The notes beneath the pieces are model-generated. The model was not told the DNA's origin, did not search any database, and saw only the letters and a program-made list of their open reading frames with translations. This document shows, in pieces, positions 24,458-33,099 of a DNA stretch of 64,000 nucleotides. Position 1 is the stretch's first letter, and every line of letters begins with the position of its first letter. A program made the position numbers and the translations under genes. Source of the stretch: Streptomyces sp. NRRL WC-3742. GTDB taxonomy: Bacteria > Actinomycetota > Actinomycetes > Streptomycetales > Streptomycetaceae. Location of the stretch: NCBI RefSeq assembly GCF_000720635.1, contig NZ_JOCF01000009.1, positions 1-64,000 on the forward strand, written 5' to 3'.

Positions 24458-25303
24458 ATGGCGGGCGGGGTCGATCTGGTGGTGATCGGGGCGGACGGCG
24501 GGCCCGACCGGGCCTTCGGGGGCTCGGCGCACGCGCCGCAGGGCGCGCGGCAGCTCGCCGAGGTGCTGCCCGGGATGTTCTTCGACACCGGCGCGGCCGG
24601 CTGCCGCGTCGGCACCGTCGCGCCCGACGCGGACGCCAACGCGATGCTCACCGCCGTGCGCGACACCGCCCAACACCCCGGCCGCTGGCTGGTGGTGTGC
24701 CTGGTCGGGCAGTTGGTCGCCGACCCGCGCGGGCGCCGCCTCGCCCTCGTCACCGCCGGCAGCACCGGCGACAACGCCTACCGGCGGGGCCTGGCCTGGG
24801 ACTGGGTGGTCAGCGCGATGGTGCACGGCGACCACGAGGAGACGCTGCTGATCGTCGACGCCGTCGTCGACAAGGACACCTGGGCGGCGCTGGAACGCGG
24901 CGGCGGTGAGGACGGCGCGGGCGAACTGCTCAGCTACCCGAGGGTGCCGCTGTGGGGCAGAGTCGGCCGCTTCACCCCCGGCAGACGCGGCCGGGACGCC
25001 GTACTCCCGGGCGACGAGGGCTCGTTCAGCCACTCCCTGGCCACCGTCCTTCGCCACGGCGTCCCGGGCGCCCCCGCCGCCGTCGCCCCGCTGGACCTCC
25101 AGCCCGCCGTGGCCGCCCTGCTCGACGGCTCCCGGCCCTCCGCCGCGCCCGGCGCACGCCTGCTCGTTCCGCCGCACGGCGGGCGCCTGTTGATGCGCAA
25201 TCGGGCCGCCGTTCGGGGCGCATTGGCCGGATTGTCGCTTTCCGAAGAACTGTTGGCCGTCCTGTGGCGGGAAAGTGCCCCGACCGAACCGCCTTCCGCG
25301 TAA
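24458..25303 (+). CDS. Caspase-like fold protein without catalytic residues
   Basis: 281 residues with an AGGAGGGGG ribosome-binding site 8 nt before the ATG. The order of elements looks like a caspase/CHAT-type fold: LVVIGADGG (strand 1), ADANAMLTAVRDTA, RWLVVCLVGQLVADPRGRRL (where active enzymes have xGHG) and ETLLIVDAVVDKDTW (where they have DxC). Gln replaces His and no Cys follows the Asp, so proteolysis is unlikely. The same layout appears in the protein at 40000, suggesting paralogues on either side of the Tad locus. The C-terminal part (HSLATVLRHGVPGAPAAVAP) resembles the end of that domain. Assignment is from pattern only. Confidence 0.65.
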   Translation: MAGGVDLVVIGADGGPDRAFGGSAHAPQGARQLAEVLPGMFFDTGAAGCRVGTVAPDADANAMLTAVRDTAQHPGRWLVVCLVGQLVADPRGRRLALVTAGSTGDNAYRRGLAWDWVVSAMVHGDHEETLLIVDAVVDKDTWAALERGGGEDGAGELLSYPRVPLWGRVGRFTPGRRGRDAVLPGDEGSFSHSLATVLRHGVPGAPAAVAPLDLQPAVAALLDGSRPSAAPGARLLVPPHGGRLLMRNRAAVRGALAGLSLSEELLAVLWRESAPTEPPSA

Positions 25304-25440
25304 GGTCAGGGGGCCTGAGGTGTTGCCGTGTCGGGGTGGGTTGGCGAAGAATCGATCCCCGGCGGAAACTCCGGCGGGACGACGGAATTCCTGAGGCGGC
25401 CGTGACTCACGGATCGGTTCGGTCGCGACGAGGTGGGGCG

Positions 25441-26064
25441 ATGCGGCAGCGCGGAAATGTGTTGCGCCCTGGGGCGATTGGGGTCGGTGGGGCGATTCTG
25501 GTGTTACTGCTCGGTGCGTGCGCGAGCGGTGGTTCCGAAGGGTCGGCCGATCGTCTCGGGACGGGTGCGCCGACCGTTGCGGGCGTGAACCCGCTCACTC
25601 CTTCGGGTGGTTCGCGGCCCGGCACCACGGCGCCCACCGACGGTCCGGAAGGCGCCATGTCCAGACTTGCCCTGAGCACCTATCAGGACTGGTGGAAGGC
25701 TCAGGCCGACGCCTTCGGCAGCACGGATTCGGACGGGATCGCCCTGGAGGCGTACTCCTCCGGACGGGCGCTGACGGACACACTGGTGGGACTGCGTCAA
25801 CTCCGCGACGCCAAAATGGTCATGACCGGAACGCCGCGCAATTCCCCGGTGGTCACCTCCGTCGACCTGAAATCCGATCCGCAGACCGCCGTGATCGAGG
25901 ACTGCGTCGACGTTTCGGGCTGGCATCGGGTCGACGCCGCGAGCAAGGCCGTACGGGAACCGAGTGGAGCGCTGCGCCGGTACGTCGCGACGGCGTCCCT
26001 GCACAGGTTCCAGGAGCACTGGCTGATCTACGACTTCAAGCGAGAGGCGGGCCGGACATGCTGA
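25441..26064 (+). CDS. Lipoprotein, first gene of the Tad locus
   Basis: 207-residue predicted lipoprotein. The signal peptide runs to lipobox LLLGAC (Cys27); a GAGGTGGGG ribosome-binding site precedes the ATG. Codon 22, inside the signal peptide, is TTA (25504-25506), so translation should depend on the bldA tRNA. After a Gly/Ser/Pro linker, the mature domain (STYQDWWKAQADAF, VEDC-type stretch VIEDCVDVSGWHRVDA, and LHRFQEHWLIYDFKR) resembles NTF2/SnoaL-like folds found in small actinobacterial lipoproteins. The last codons overlap the next gene by 7 nt. Placement suggests an envelope part of the Tad apparatus or a stabilising factor. Confidence 0.8.
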   Translation: MRQRGNVLRPGAIGVGGAILVLLLGACASGGSEGSADRLGTGAPTVAGVNPLTPSGGSRPGTTAPTDGPEGAMSRLALSTYQDWWKAQADAFGSTDSDGIALEAYSSGRALTDTLVGLRQLRDAKMVMTGTPRNSPVVTSVDLKSDPQTAVIEDCVDVSGWHRVDAASKAVREPSGALRRYVATASLHRFQEHWLIYDFKREAGRTC

Positions 26065-27002
26065 ATTCACGCAAACCCGGCGCACGGTTGGTGGTCGTCG
26101 CATCGCTGTCCGCCGGACTGCTGATCTCCCAGGCGGTCCCGGCGATGGCGGACGACCCGGGGGACGCCGGCGCCGACAGGTGCTTTCCGAATCTGATCTG
26201 CGAATGGGCCGACGGCGGCACCAGGACCCCGGGCCCCGGCTCCACCCAGCCGGGTGGCGGCGGAGGGGGAGGGGGCGGCGGCGTGCCGGTGTGCAGCTAC
26301 CACAACGTCGAGTGGCCGTGCCACGACCCCGAACGGGGCTGGTTCGACAGCGGCGACGGCTGCTACTACCGGGTGCTGGACACCCAGCCGTCGCCGAGCG
26401 ACCGGGTCTGGGACGGGCACACCAACGCCGACGGCTCGGTCTACACCGTCATCTGCCTCGGCGAGAACGGCGGCTACCAGGACCCGGCGGTCAGGTTCGT
26501 GGACGCGGCCAAGGCGCCGAAGGTCGTCTCCCCGGAGGACGTCGCCCGCGACCTCGTCTATCACAAGATCCACTTCCCCGACCCCGTCCCCGGCCTCGCG
26601 CCCAAGGAGACGGCCGTGGTGAACAGCCCGGTCTGGCTCTGGGTCGAGAACTCGGGCACGCCCGCGCCGAAGACCGCCAGCGCCGGGGCCTCCTCCGTCA
26701 CCGTCACGCCCCGCCTGGCGAAGGTCACCTGGGACTTCGACGGGCAGAAGGTCGAGTGCGACGGCGTCGGCACGCCGTACGACCCGAAGTACGGCGCCTC
26801 CAAGTCCCCCGACTGCCCGACCGAGTTCAAGACCGGCTCGGGGGCCCGGAAGAACGGGGTCTTCGCCGCCTCGGTGCGGACCTCCTGGGTGGCCGACGTG
26901 GTCGTCTCCGGGCCCGGGGCCAGGAAGTTCACCATCGGGGGCCTGTACCGGGACAGCGGGGCCTTCACCTTCAGGGTGGCCGAGGTGCAGGTCCTCAACT
27001 GA
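26058..27002 (+). CDS. Secreted protein of the Tad locus, unknown
   Basis: 314 residues. Signal peptide: LVVVASLSAGLLISQAVPAMA with cleavage before DDPGD. Then a Gly-rich linker of ten glycines, a Cys-containing stretch (CSYHNVEWPCHDPERGWFD, GDGCYYRVLD) and a beta-rich domain with SSVTVTPRLAKVTWDFDGQK and WVADVVVSGPGARKFTIGG. It has no membrane anchor at the C-terminus, so it is probably released or wall-associated. The ATG overlaps the lipoprotein stop region by 7 nt, so it is coupled to the lipoprotein. Relatives of this type often sit beside Tad clusters in streptomycetes and may take the place of a secretin-associated part, but that is inference. Confidence 0.8.
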   Translation: MLNSRKPGARLVVVASLSAGLLISQAVPAMADDPGDAGADRCFPNLICEWADGGTRTPGPGSTQPGGGGGGGGGGVPVCSYHNVEWPCHDPERGWFDSGDGCYYRVLDTQPSPSDRVWDGHTNADGSVYTVICLGENGGYQDPAVRFVDAAKAPKVVSPEDVARDLVYHKIHFPDPVPGLAPKETAVVNSPVWLWVENSGTPAPKTASAGASSVTVTPRLAKVTWDFDGQKVECDGVGTPYDPKYGASKSPDCPTEFKTGSGARKNGVFAASVRTSWVADVVVSGPGARKFTIGGLYRDSGAFTFRVAEVQVLN

Positions 27003-27063
27003 CCCGGCGGCCCGGGCGGTTCGACCACGACCGCCCGGAGGCGGCCGCGACGACCCGGACCAG

Positions 27064-27140
27064 ACGATCAACCAGCTGCGATGACCAGCAGCGATGACCA
27101 GCGACGACGAACGACGACGAACAGCGACGACGAAAGAAGG
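27064..27140. repeat. Short direct repeats before the CpaB-like gene
   Basis: Copies of GCGATGACCAGC (27079-27104 region) run into repeats of GACGACGAAC and CAGCGACGACGAA. They use the same words (CAGCGA, GAACAG) as the heptamer arrays but without a clean 7-bp phase. They lie between the secreted-protein stop and the CpaB-like start. Confidence 0.6.
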
Positions 27141-27152
27141 GGGCGGAACCCG

Positions 27153-28040
27153 GTGGAGAACCGTACGTTCGCGACGCCGGGAACCGGCGCACCCGCGGGC
27201 GCCGCGGCGTCCGTGGCCGTGCCCGAGCAGCAGGAGCAGGGCAGTGGGCGCAAGGGCCGCACCGCGCCCCACGCCCCCGGCCGGGCGATGGGCGCCCGGC
27301 GCAGGCGACCGGCGGTGCTGGCGATGGCCGTGGCGCTGATAGCCGCCGGCGGGCTCGGCGGCGCGGCCCTCTACAACAGCACCGGCCAGCGCGTGGCCGT
27401 GCTCGCGCTCGCCCGGGACGTGCCCTGGGGGCAGGTGATCAGCGAGGACGACCTGGTGGTCGCCCGCATCGCCGGGGACCCGGCCCTGCACCCGCTGTCC
27501 GCCCAGGACCGCGGCCGGGTGGTCGGCATGCGCGCGGCCACCGACCTCAAGCGCGGCGCCATGCTCACCGGCGCCGACCTCGCCCAGGGGCTCAGCGTGC
27601 AGCCCGGGCAGATCGTGGTCGGCGTCTCCGCCAAGCGCACCCAGCTGCCCGCCGGCCGGCTCCAGCCCGGCATGCAGGTCGTCGTGGTCTACACCCCGGA
27701 CGCCGGGCGGGCCGACTCGCTGCCCGCCACGATCATCACGGTCGGGCGGGTGGACACCGACGGCAGCCAGGTGATCGACGTCGCGGTCGGCACGGCGGAC
27801 GGGCCCCGGCTGGCCCAGTGGGTCGCCGCCGGACGCATCCAGGTGCTGCTGGCCCCGCGCGCCACCACGGCCGGCGGGGCGGGCGCGGCCGGTACGGGCG
27901 ACGCGGCCGCCACCGGGGCCGCCACCGCTCCTGCCGCTGCGCCCACGGGCACCGCCCCGACCGGTGCCGCCCCGACCGGCACCGCCGCGCCCGGGACGTC
28001 CGCGACCCAGAAGCCCCCGGCCGCGACGGGCGGCCCCTGA
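27153..28040 (+). CDS. cpaB: CpaB-like SAF-domain protein of the Tad system
   Basis: 295 residues from GTG 27153, which has AAGGGGGCGG upstream; the frame is open to an ATG at 27081 through the repeat region. One N-terminal membrane helix (AVLAMAVALIAAGGLGGAAL) follows a basic segment. It is followed by an SAF domain (VAVLALARDVPWGQVISEDD, then DLKRGAMLTGADLA), and an RcpC-like extension (GQIVVGVSAKRTQLPAGRL, PGMQVVVVYTPD). CpaB/RcpC supports the pilus secretion channel across the envelope. The C-terminus is a low-complexity repeat of PTG-A units. The stop shares one base with the next ATG (TGATG). Confidence 0.82.
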   Translation: MENRTFATPGTGAPAGAAASVAVPEQQEQGSGRKGRTAPHAPGRAMGARRRRPAVLAMAVALIAAGGLGGAALYNSTGQRVAVLALARDVPWGQVISEDDLVVARIAGDPALHPLSAQDRGRVVGMRAATDLKRGAMLTGADLAQGLSVQPGQIVVGVSAKRTQLPAGRLQPGMQVVVVYTPDAGRADSLPATIITVGRVDTDGSQVIDVAVGTADGPRLAQWVAAGRIQVLLAPRATTAGGAGAAGTGDAAATGAATAPAAAPTGTAPTGAAPTGTAAPGTSATQKPPAATGGP

Positions 28041-29293
28041 TGGCCGTGATCGCGGTGGCCGGCGGCCCGGGCGCCCCCGGGGCGACCACCACCGCCCTGG
28101 CCCTGCTGCTGGCCTGGCCGCTCCCGCCCGGCCGCCGCGTCCTGCTGGTCGAGGCCGACCCGGACGGCGGCGCGGTGCTCGCCGGCGCCCTCGAGGGCCG
28201 CGTCGAGGCCGTGTACGGGCTGCGCAACCTCGCCGTCGCCGACCGGCGCGGACTGCTCGCCCAGACCATCTGGGAGCAGCTGATCGACCTCTCGCCCGAG
28301 GGCGACGCCCGGCGCCTGCTGCTGCCCGGCCTCACCGACCCCGCCCAGGCCCCCGGCCTCGCCTACACCTGGGAGCCGCTCGCCGAACTGCTGCACGGGC
28401 TGGAGGCGCAGGGCTACGACGTCATCGTCGACCTCGGGCGCTCCGGCACCACCGGGGCGAGCGCCGTCCTGGCCCGCCGCGCCGACGCGGTGGCGGCCGT
28501 CGTGCGTACCACCCTGCGCGGGCTCAGCTCGGCCCGGCCCCGGCTCGCCGCCCTCGCCGAGGACCTCGCCGCGGGAGGCACCGGGGCGGACGCGCTCGGG
28601 CTGCTGCTGGTCGCCGAGGGGCCCTACCCGGGGGCGGAGGTCTCCCGCGAGTTCGGACTGCCGGTGCTCGGGGTGCTGCCGCACGCCGTCCGGACGGCCC
28701 GGGTGCTCTCGGACGGCGGGGACACCGCCGACCGGCGCTTCGTCCGCTCGGAGCTGATGCGCACCGCTCGCTCGGCGGCGGACGAGGTGCACCTGCTCGT
28801 GCGCCGTCGGCGCCAGCGGCTCGCGCCCACCGCGGCGGCGCTGCCGGCGGGCTCGCCCGCCACCGCCCCCGCCCCCGCCCCCGCGCCGGGGCCGATACCC
28901 GGGCCGGTCGCCGCGCCGATGCCCGTGCCGCCCGCCCCCGCGCCGCCCTCGCCCATGCCTGTGTCGCCGGTGCCCGTGCCGGGTCCGGTGTCGCCGTACG
29001 GGACGGGCGGCCAGGCTGAACCGCCCTCCTATGCCCAGCCCTCCTACGCCCAGCATTCCTACGGCCCGCCCTCCTACACCCCGCCGGTGATCACCACCGG
29101 CCCGGTGGCGCCACTCGCCGGGCTGGCCCCGCAGCCGGCCGCGCCCGCGCCGTTCCCGGCGCACGTCCAGTCCGGTCAGGGCGGCCCCGAGGGCCGCGAC
29201 CCGTTCCAGCAACCAGTCGTGACGAGCCGTCAGGACTCCGTGAACGGGCAGTACCCGCCGTACGACCCCGAGGAGGTGCTCCGTGCGCGGTAG
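28040..29293 (+). CDS. CpaE/TadZ-like ParA-type protein
   Basis: 417 residues. The N-terminal 260 form a ParA/MinD-like domain: AVIAVAGGPGAPGATTTALA, VLLVEADPDGG, and GYDVIVDLGRSG. The deviant Walker A lacks both signature lysines (GAPGATTT where ParA has KGGxGKT), a feature of TadZ proteins that position the pilus and may bind but not hydrolyse ATP efficiently. The C-terminal 150 residues are Pro/Ala-rich with tandem SYAQP/SYGPP-type pentads. The ATG overlaps the CpaB stop. Its stop lies inside the start of the CpaF gene (GTG at 29283), overlapping by 11 nt. Confidence 0.85.
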   Translation: MAVIAVAGGPGAPGATTTALALLLAWPLPPGRRVLLVEADPDGGAVLAGALEGRVEAVYGLRNLAVADRRGLLAQTIWEQLIDLSPEGDARRLLLPGLTDPAQAPGLAYTWEPLAELLHGLEAQGYDVIVDLGRSGTTGASAVLARRADAVAAVVRTTLRGLSSARPRLAALAEDLAAGGTGADALGLLLVAEGPYPGAEVSREFGLPVLGVLPHAVRTARVLSDGGDTADRRFVRSELMRTARSAADEVHLLVRRRRQRLAPTAAALPAGSPATAPAPAPAPGPIPGPVAAPMPVPPAPAPPSPMPVSPVPVPGPVSPYGTGGQAEPPSYAQPSYAQHSYGPPSYTPPVITTGPVAPLAGLAPQPAAPAPFPAHVQSGQGGPEGRDPFQQPVVTSRQDSVNGQYPPYDPEEVLRAR

Positions 29294-30932
29294 CCCCCTG
29301 CACCAGCACCCCTCCGCCGACCCGGCCGCGCTGCCCTGGGCGGCGCCCGCCTCGGCCGCCGCGCCCGCGCCCGCCGCGCAACAGCCGTACCGGCCGGGCC
29401 CGGTGGCTCCGCAGCCCGCCGCGCCGCAGCCCGTCGTGAACCAGCAGGCCGTGAACCAGCAGGCCGTGAGCCCGTCCGCCGTGGGCCGACCCGAGGCCGT
29501 CCCCTCCCAGCTGCCCTCGCTCGACCTGCGCGGCGCCGGCACCCGACCGGCCGTCGACCCGCAGGTCGCCCGCGAGCTGAAGCGCCAGGTCGCCGCCGAA
29601 CTCCACCAGCAAATCGCCCGGTTGACCACCGCCTCCGGCTCCGAACCCGACCGCGCCACCCGCCGCCAGCGCGGCCGCGCCCTCATCGAGGAGGCCGTCG
29701 CCCGCTGGTCCGACGCCTACGCGCAGACCCACGGCATCCCGCCCACCCGCGACCAGGACCGCGCCCTCTCCGAGGCCGTCTTCGACCTGCTCTTCCGGGC
29801 CGGCCGCCTCCAGCCCTACCTGGACGACCCGGAGATCGAGAACATCCTCATCAACGGCTGCGACGACGTCTGGGTCTCCAAGGTCCACCAACCCCTGCGC
29901 CAGGTCCCGCCGGTGGCCGACAGCGACGCCGAACTCGTCGAGCTCCTCCAGGACCTCGCCCGCCAGCACGGCGGCGGCGAACGCAGCCTGTCCACCGCCA
30001 GCCCCACCCTCGCCCTGCGCCTCGAGGGCGGCATGCGCCTCCAGGCGCTCACCGAGGTCACGCCCCGCCCGTACGTGGCCATCCGCCGCCACCGGGTCGC
30101 CTCCGCGACCCTGCCCGAGATGGTCGAACTCGGCACCCTGGACGCCACGTTGGCCGCCTTCCTGGCCTCCGCCATCCGGGCCCGCAAGAACGTCATGATC
30201 ACCGGCACCCAGGGCGTCGGCAAGACCAGCCTGCTGCGCGCCATGGCCGCCGAGATCCCGCCGGACGAGCGGATCGGCACCCTCGAGTCGGAGTTCGAGC
30301 TCTGGCTGCACACCCTCGGCCACCTGCGCCAGGTCGTCCCCATGGAGGCCCGCGAGGGCAACGGCGAACGCGTCGACGGGCGCCTGGCAGGGGAGTTGAC
30401 GCTCGGCGACCTCATCCCCGCCGCCCTGCGGATGACGCTCTCGCGGATCATCGTCGGAGAGGTCCGCTCCGGCGAGGTCGTCCCCATGCTGCGCGTCATG
30501 ACCAACGGCGAGGGCGGCTCGATGTGCACCCTGCACGCCCGCGGGCCGCACATGGTCGTCGACCGCATCGCCGAACTCTGCCTGGAGTACGGCTCGCACA
30601 TGACCGACGCCCTCGCCTACCGGCTCACCGCCAACGCCCTGGACCTCATCGTGCACGTCACCATGGTCGACGAGACCGCCGTAGGCGGCCGTCGCCACCG
30701 CTTCGTCTCCCACGTCCTCGAGGTCACGGGCCTCGGCGAGAGCGGCCGCCCCGCGCTGAACACCGTCTTCGGCCCCAGGCCCGAGTACGGCGAGCCCCGG
30801 GCCGTCCCGCACACCCCGCCGCAGTGCCTGGACGACCTGCGCCGCGCCGGCTTCGACGCCTCGCTCCTCGGCTCCCGGTACGGCAGTTGGGCCGCCCCGC
30901 TGCAGCTGCGGATCGGCGGTGGCCCCCGATGA
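29283..30932 (+). CDS. cpaF: CpaF/TadA secretion ATPase
   Basis: Hexameric motor ATPase of 549 residues driving Tad/Flp assembly. The N-terminal 90 residues are low-complexity (repeated VNQQA, encoded by two exact 15-bp copies at 29436-29465). The core has DPEIENILINGCDDVWV, Walker A GTQGVGKTSLL (about residue 306-316), the Asp-box ERIGTLESEFELWL and the His box with Walker B-like IIVGEVRSGEVVPML and GGSMCTLHARGP. Together these match the CpaF branch of type II/IV secretion ATPases. The stop overlaps the ATG of the TadB gene by 4 nt. Confidence 0.93.
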   Translation: MRGSPLHQHPSADPAALPWAAPASAAAPAPAAQQPYRPGPVAPQPAAPQPVVNQQAVNQQAVSPSAVGRPEAVPSQLPSLDLRGAGTRPAVDPQVARELKRQVAAELHQQIARLTTASGSEPDRATRRQRGRALIEEAVARWSDAYAQTHGIPPTRDQDRALSEAVFDLLFRAGRLQPYLDDPEIENILINGCDDVWVSKVHQPLRQVPPVADSDAELVELLQDLARQHGGGERSLSTASPTLALRLEGGMRLQALTEVTPRPYVAIRRHRVASATLPEMVELGTLDATLAAFLASAIRARKNVMITGTQGVGKTSLLRAMAAEIPPDERIGTLESEFELWLHTLGHLRQVVPMEAREGNGERVDGRLAGELTLGDLIPAALRMTLSRIIVGEVRSGEVVPMLRVMTNGEGGSMCTLHARGPHMVVDRIAELCLEYGSHMTDALAYRLTANALDLIVHVTMVDETAVGGRRHRFVSHVLEVTGLGESGRPALNTVFGPRPEYGEPRAVPHTPPQCLDDLRRAGFDASLLGSRYGSWAAPLQLRIGGGPR

Positions 30933-31885
30933 TGCTGCTCTACGCCCTGTGCGGGCTCGCCGTCACGGCCGGGATCGTCGCGCTCGTCGTCTGGGCCCGC
31001 GGCAGCGAGCCCGTCCCCGAGGAGCAGGAGGACCGCAACCCGCTCGCGACCCGCCTGCACGTCCTCTGGTACGGCGCCCCCGGCGCGGCCAACCCCAGGA
31101 TGGTGCGGCTGCGCCGCCTCCAGCTGCCGGTCGCCCTCGTCGGCGCCCCGCTGGCCTGGCTGTTCACCGGCATCCCGCTGACCGCGCTGCTGGTGCCGCT
31201 CGGCGTCTTCGGCCTGCCCTGGCTCTTCGACACCACCCGCCCGGACACCCACCGCATCGAGCGTCTCGAGGCGCTGTCCGAGTGGACCCAGCGCATCGCC
31301 GACGTGCTGCTGCTCGGCGTCGGCCTCAACCAGGCCATCGTCACCAGCCGCCGCACCGCCCCCGCCGCCCTGGAGGAGGAGATCGGCGAACTCGCCTCCC
31401 GCCTCCAGGCCCGCTGGCGGCCCGAGGAGGCGCTGCGCGCCTTCGCGGACGGCGTCGCCGACGCCACCGCCGACAAGGTGCTCGCCGCCCTCGTGCTGCG
31501 CGCAGGGGACAGCGGCCCCGGCCTGGCGCGGGCGCTGTCCGACATGGCCGACTCGGTGCGCGAGGAGGTCCGCCAGCGCCGCGCCATCGAGGCCGACCGG
31601 GCCAAGCACCGCACCACCATCCGCTGGCTGGTGGGCATCATCGTGCTGGTCGTCACGGTCGGCTCGTTCAACACCGAGTACACCCGGCCCTACGGCACCT
31701 TCCTCGGCCAGGTCGTGCTCGCCGTCGTCGCCGCCCTGTTCGTCGCGATCATCGCCTGGATGCGGGCGCTGGCCTCCCACCCGCCCGTGCCCCGGCTGCT
31801 CGTACCGGACCGCCGCAGCAAGAGCGGACGCCGCCTGCGCGTGCGCACCGGGGACGGCGCCGAGCACATGGAGGAGGCCCGGTGA
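30929..31885 (+). CDS. tadB: TadB-like inner-membrane platform protein
   Basis: 318 residues of the type II secretion F-domain family. A first helix (MMLLYALCGLAVTAGIVALV) leads to a cytoplasmic segment and then the GspF core (RIADVLLLGVGLNQAIVTSR, GPGLARALSDMADSVREEVR). It ends with helices WLVGIIVLVVTVGSF and VVLAVVAALFVAIIAWM. TadB and TadC form the platform on which CpaF acts. The sequence begins ATGATG; the first at 30929 overlaps the CpaF stop. A long in-frame extension upstream to 30524 is spurious, as it overlaps cpaF. Confidence 0.9.
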   Translation: MMLLYALCGLAVTAGIVALVVWARGSEPVPEEQEDRNPLATRLHVLWYGAPGAANPRMVRLRRLQLPVALVGAPLAWLFTGIPLTALLVPLGVFGLPWLFDTTRPDTHRIERLEALSEWTQRIADVLLLGVGLNQAIVTSRRTAPAALEEEIGELASRLQARWRPEEALRAFADGVADATADKVLAALVLRAGDSGPGLARALSDMADSVREEVRQRRAIEADRAKHRTTIRWLVGIIVLVVTVGSFNTEYTRPYGTFLGQVVLAVVAALFVAIIAWMRALASHPPVPRLLVPDRRSKSGRRLRVRTGDGAEHMEEAR

Positions 31886-32760
31886 TCTCGCCCTGGTCCG
31901 TACTGGCCGGCGCCGTCGCCGCCGGGGGCCTCGCCCTGCTCATCTCCGAACTGCGGCCCGCGCCACCGGACCTGCGCCAGGCCATGGACCGGCTGCACCG
32001 CACCCCCGCCGACCGGCCGGAGGACCCGGACGCCCGCCCGAGCTGGTACGACCGGATCGGCGAGCGCACCCTCGAGGTCCGCGGGATCAGCGTCCCGCGC
32101 CGCGAACTCGCCCTGATCGGCCGCAGCCCCTCCCGGTTCATGGTGCACAAGCTGCTGTTCGCCGCCCTCGGCCTGGTGCTGCCCGCCTACCTGGGCGCGC
32201 TGGGCGCGATGATGGACTTCGGCCTCTCCCTCGCCCTGCCGCTGGTCGTCGGCCCGCTGCTGGCCGGGCTGCTCTGGTTCGTCCCCGACGCCATCGTGCG
32301 CGGCGAGGCCAAGCAGGCGCGCACCGAGTACCTGCACGGCATCGCCGCCTACCTCGAACTCGTCGCCATGGAACGGGCCGCCGACTGCGGACCGGCCGAG
32401 GCGCTGCGCCGCGCGGCCTCCGTCGGGCGGGGCGTGGTGTTCCTGCGCATCCGCGACGCCCTGGAGCGCGCGGCCACCGACCGCCTCCCTCCCTGGGCCG
32501 GACTCGACGCCCTCGCCGAGGAGTTGGGGCTCAGCCCGCTCCAGGACGTGGCCGACATCATGCGGATCTCCGGCACCGACGGCGCCGCCGTCTACGACAC
32601 CCTGCGCGCCCGCGCCAAGGGGCTGCGCGGCGAACTCCTCGCCGAGGACCTCGCCCGGGCCAACGCCGACAGCGAGCGGATGGTGGCCCCCGGGGCCGCG
32701 CTGACCCTGCTGATGACCGTGCTGATCGTCTTCCCCGCCCTCCACCAGATGCTCAACTGA
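31882..32760 (+). CDS. tadC: TadC-like inner-membrane platform protein
   Basis: 292 residues, the second F-domain protein of the platform. Membrane helices lie at the N-terminus (SVLAGAVAAGGLALLISEL), centrally (LLFAALGLVLPAYLGALGAM and LVVGPLLAGLLWFVPDAIV) and at the C-terminus (LTLLMTVLIVFPALHQML). The cytoplasmic F domain includes EYLHGIAAYLELVAMERAAD and LSPLQDVADIMRISGTDGAA. GTG at 31882 overlaps the TadB stop by 4 nt (GTGA). TadB and TadC together with CpaF are the minimal assembly machine. Confidence 0.9.
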   Translation: MISPWSVLAGAVAAGGLALLISELRPAPPDLRQAMDRLHRTPADRPEDPDARPSWYDRIGERTLEVRGISVPRRELALIGRSPSRFMVHKLLFAALGLVLPAYLGALGAMMDFGLSLALPLVVGPLLAGLLWFVPDAIVRGEAKQARTEYLHGIAAYLELVAMERAADCGPAEALRRAASVGRGVVFLRIRDALERAATDRLPPWAGLDALAEELGLSPLQDVADIMRISGTDGAAVYDTLRARAKGLRGELLAEDLARANADSERMVAPGAALTLLMTVLIVFPALHQMLN

Positions 32761-32775
32761 CCCCGGAGTGACCCG

Positions 32776-33099
32776 ATGACCGTCCGAACCGTCCACCAGG
32801 CCGCCGCCAGGACGCTGCGCAGCGTCCTGTGGCCGCTGCTGCTGCCGGTGCAGTTCGCGCTGCTGCTGTTCACCTTCCGCCTCGGCCGGCTGCGCGCCGC
32901 CCGTGCGCGCGGCGACCGCGGCGCCATCAGCATCGAACTCGCCCTCGCCATCATCGCGTTGGTGTTCGTGGCGGGCGCCGTCGCGGCCGCGCTCTACCTG
33001 CTCAAGGACAAGGTGGTCAAGAAGGTCGAGCAGGACCCGAACATGCCCGGCGGCGGTGGCGCCGCCGCGGGCGGCGCAGCAGGCGGCGCCAAGTCGTGA
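32776..33099 (+). CDS. Flp pilin-like small membrane protein
   Basis: 107 residues. After a first hydrophobic stretch (VLWPLLLPVQFALLLFTFRL) there is GDRGAISIELALAIIALVFVAGAV, whose G/E pattern (GAISIE) resembles the prepilin cleavage and +5 Glu region of Flp-type pilins. The tail is Gly/Ala-rich. The odd feature is an extra helix and about 47 residues before the cleavage-like site; classical Flp leaders are shorter. No CpaA prepilin peptidase is in the window. GGAG lies just before the ATG. It may be the major pseudopilin of the system. Confidence 0.75.
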   Translation: MTVRTVHQAAARTLRSVLWPLLLPVQFALLLFTFRLGRLRAARARGDRGAISIELALAIIALVFVAGAVAAALYLLKDKVVKKVEQDPNMPGGGGAAAGGAAGGAKS

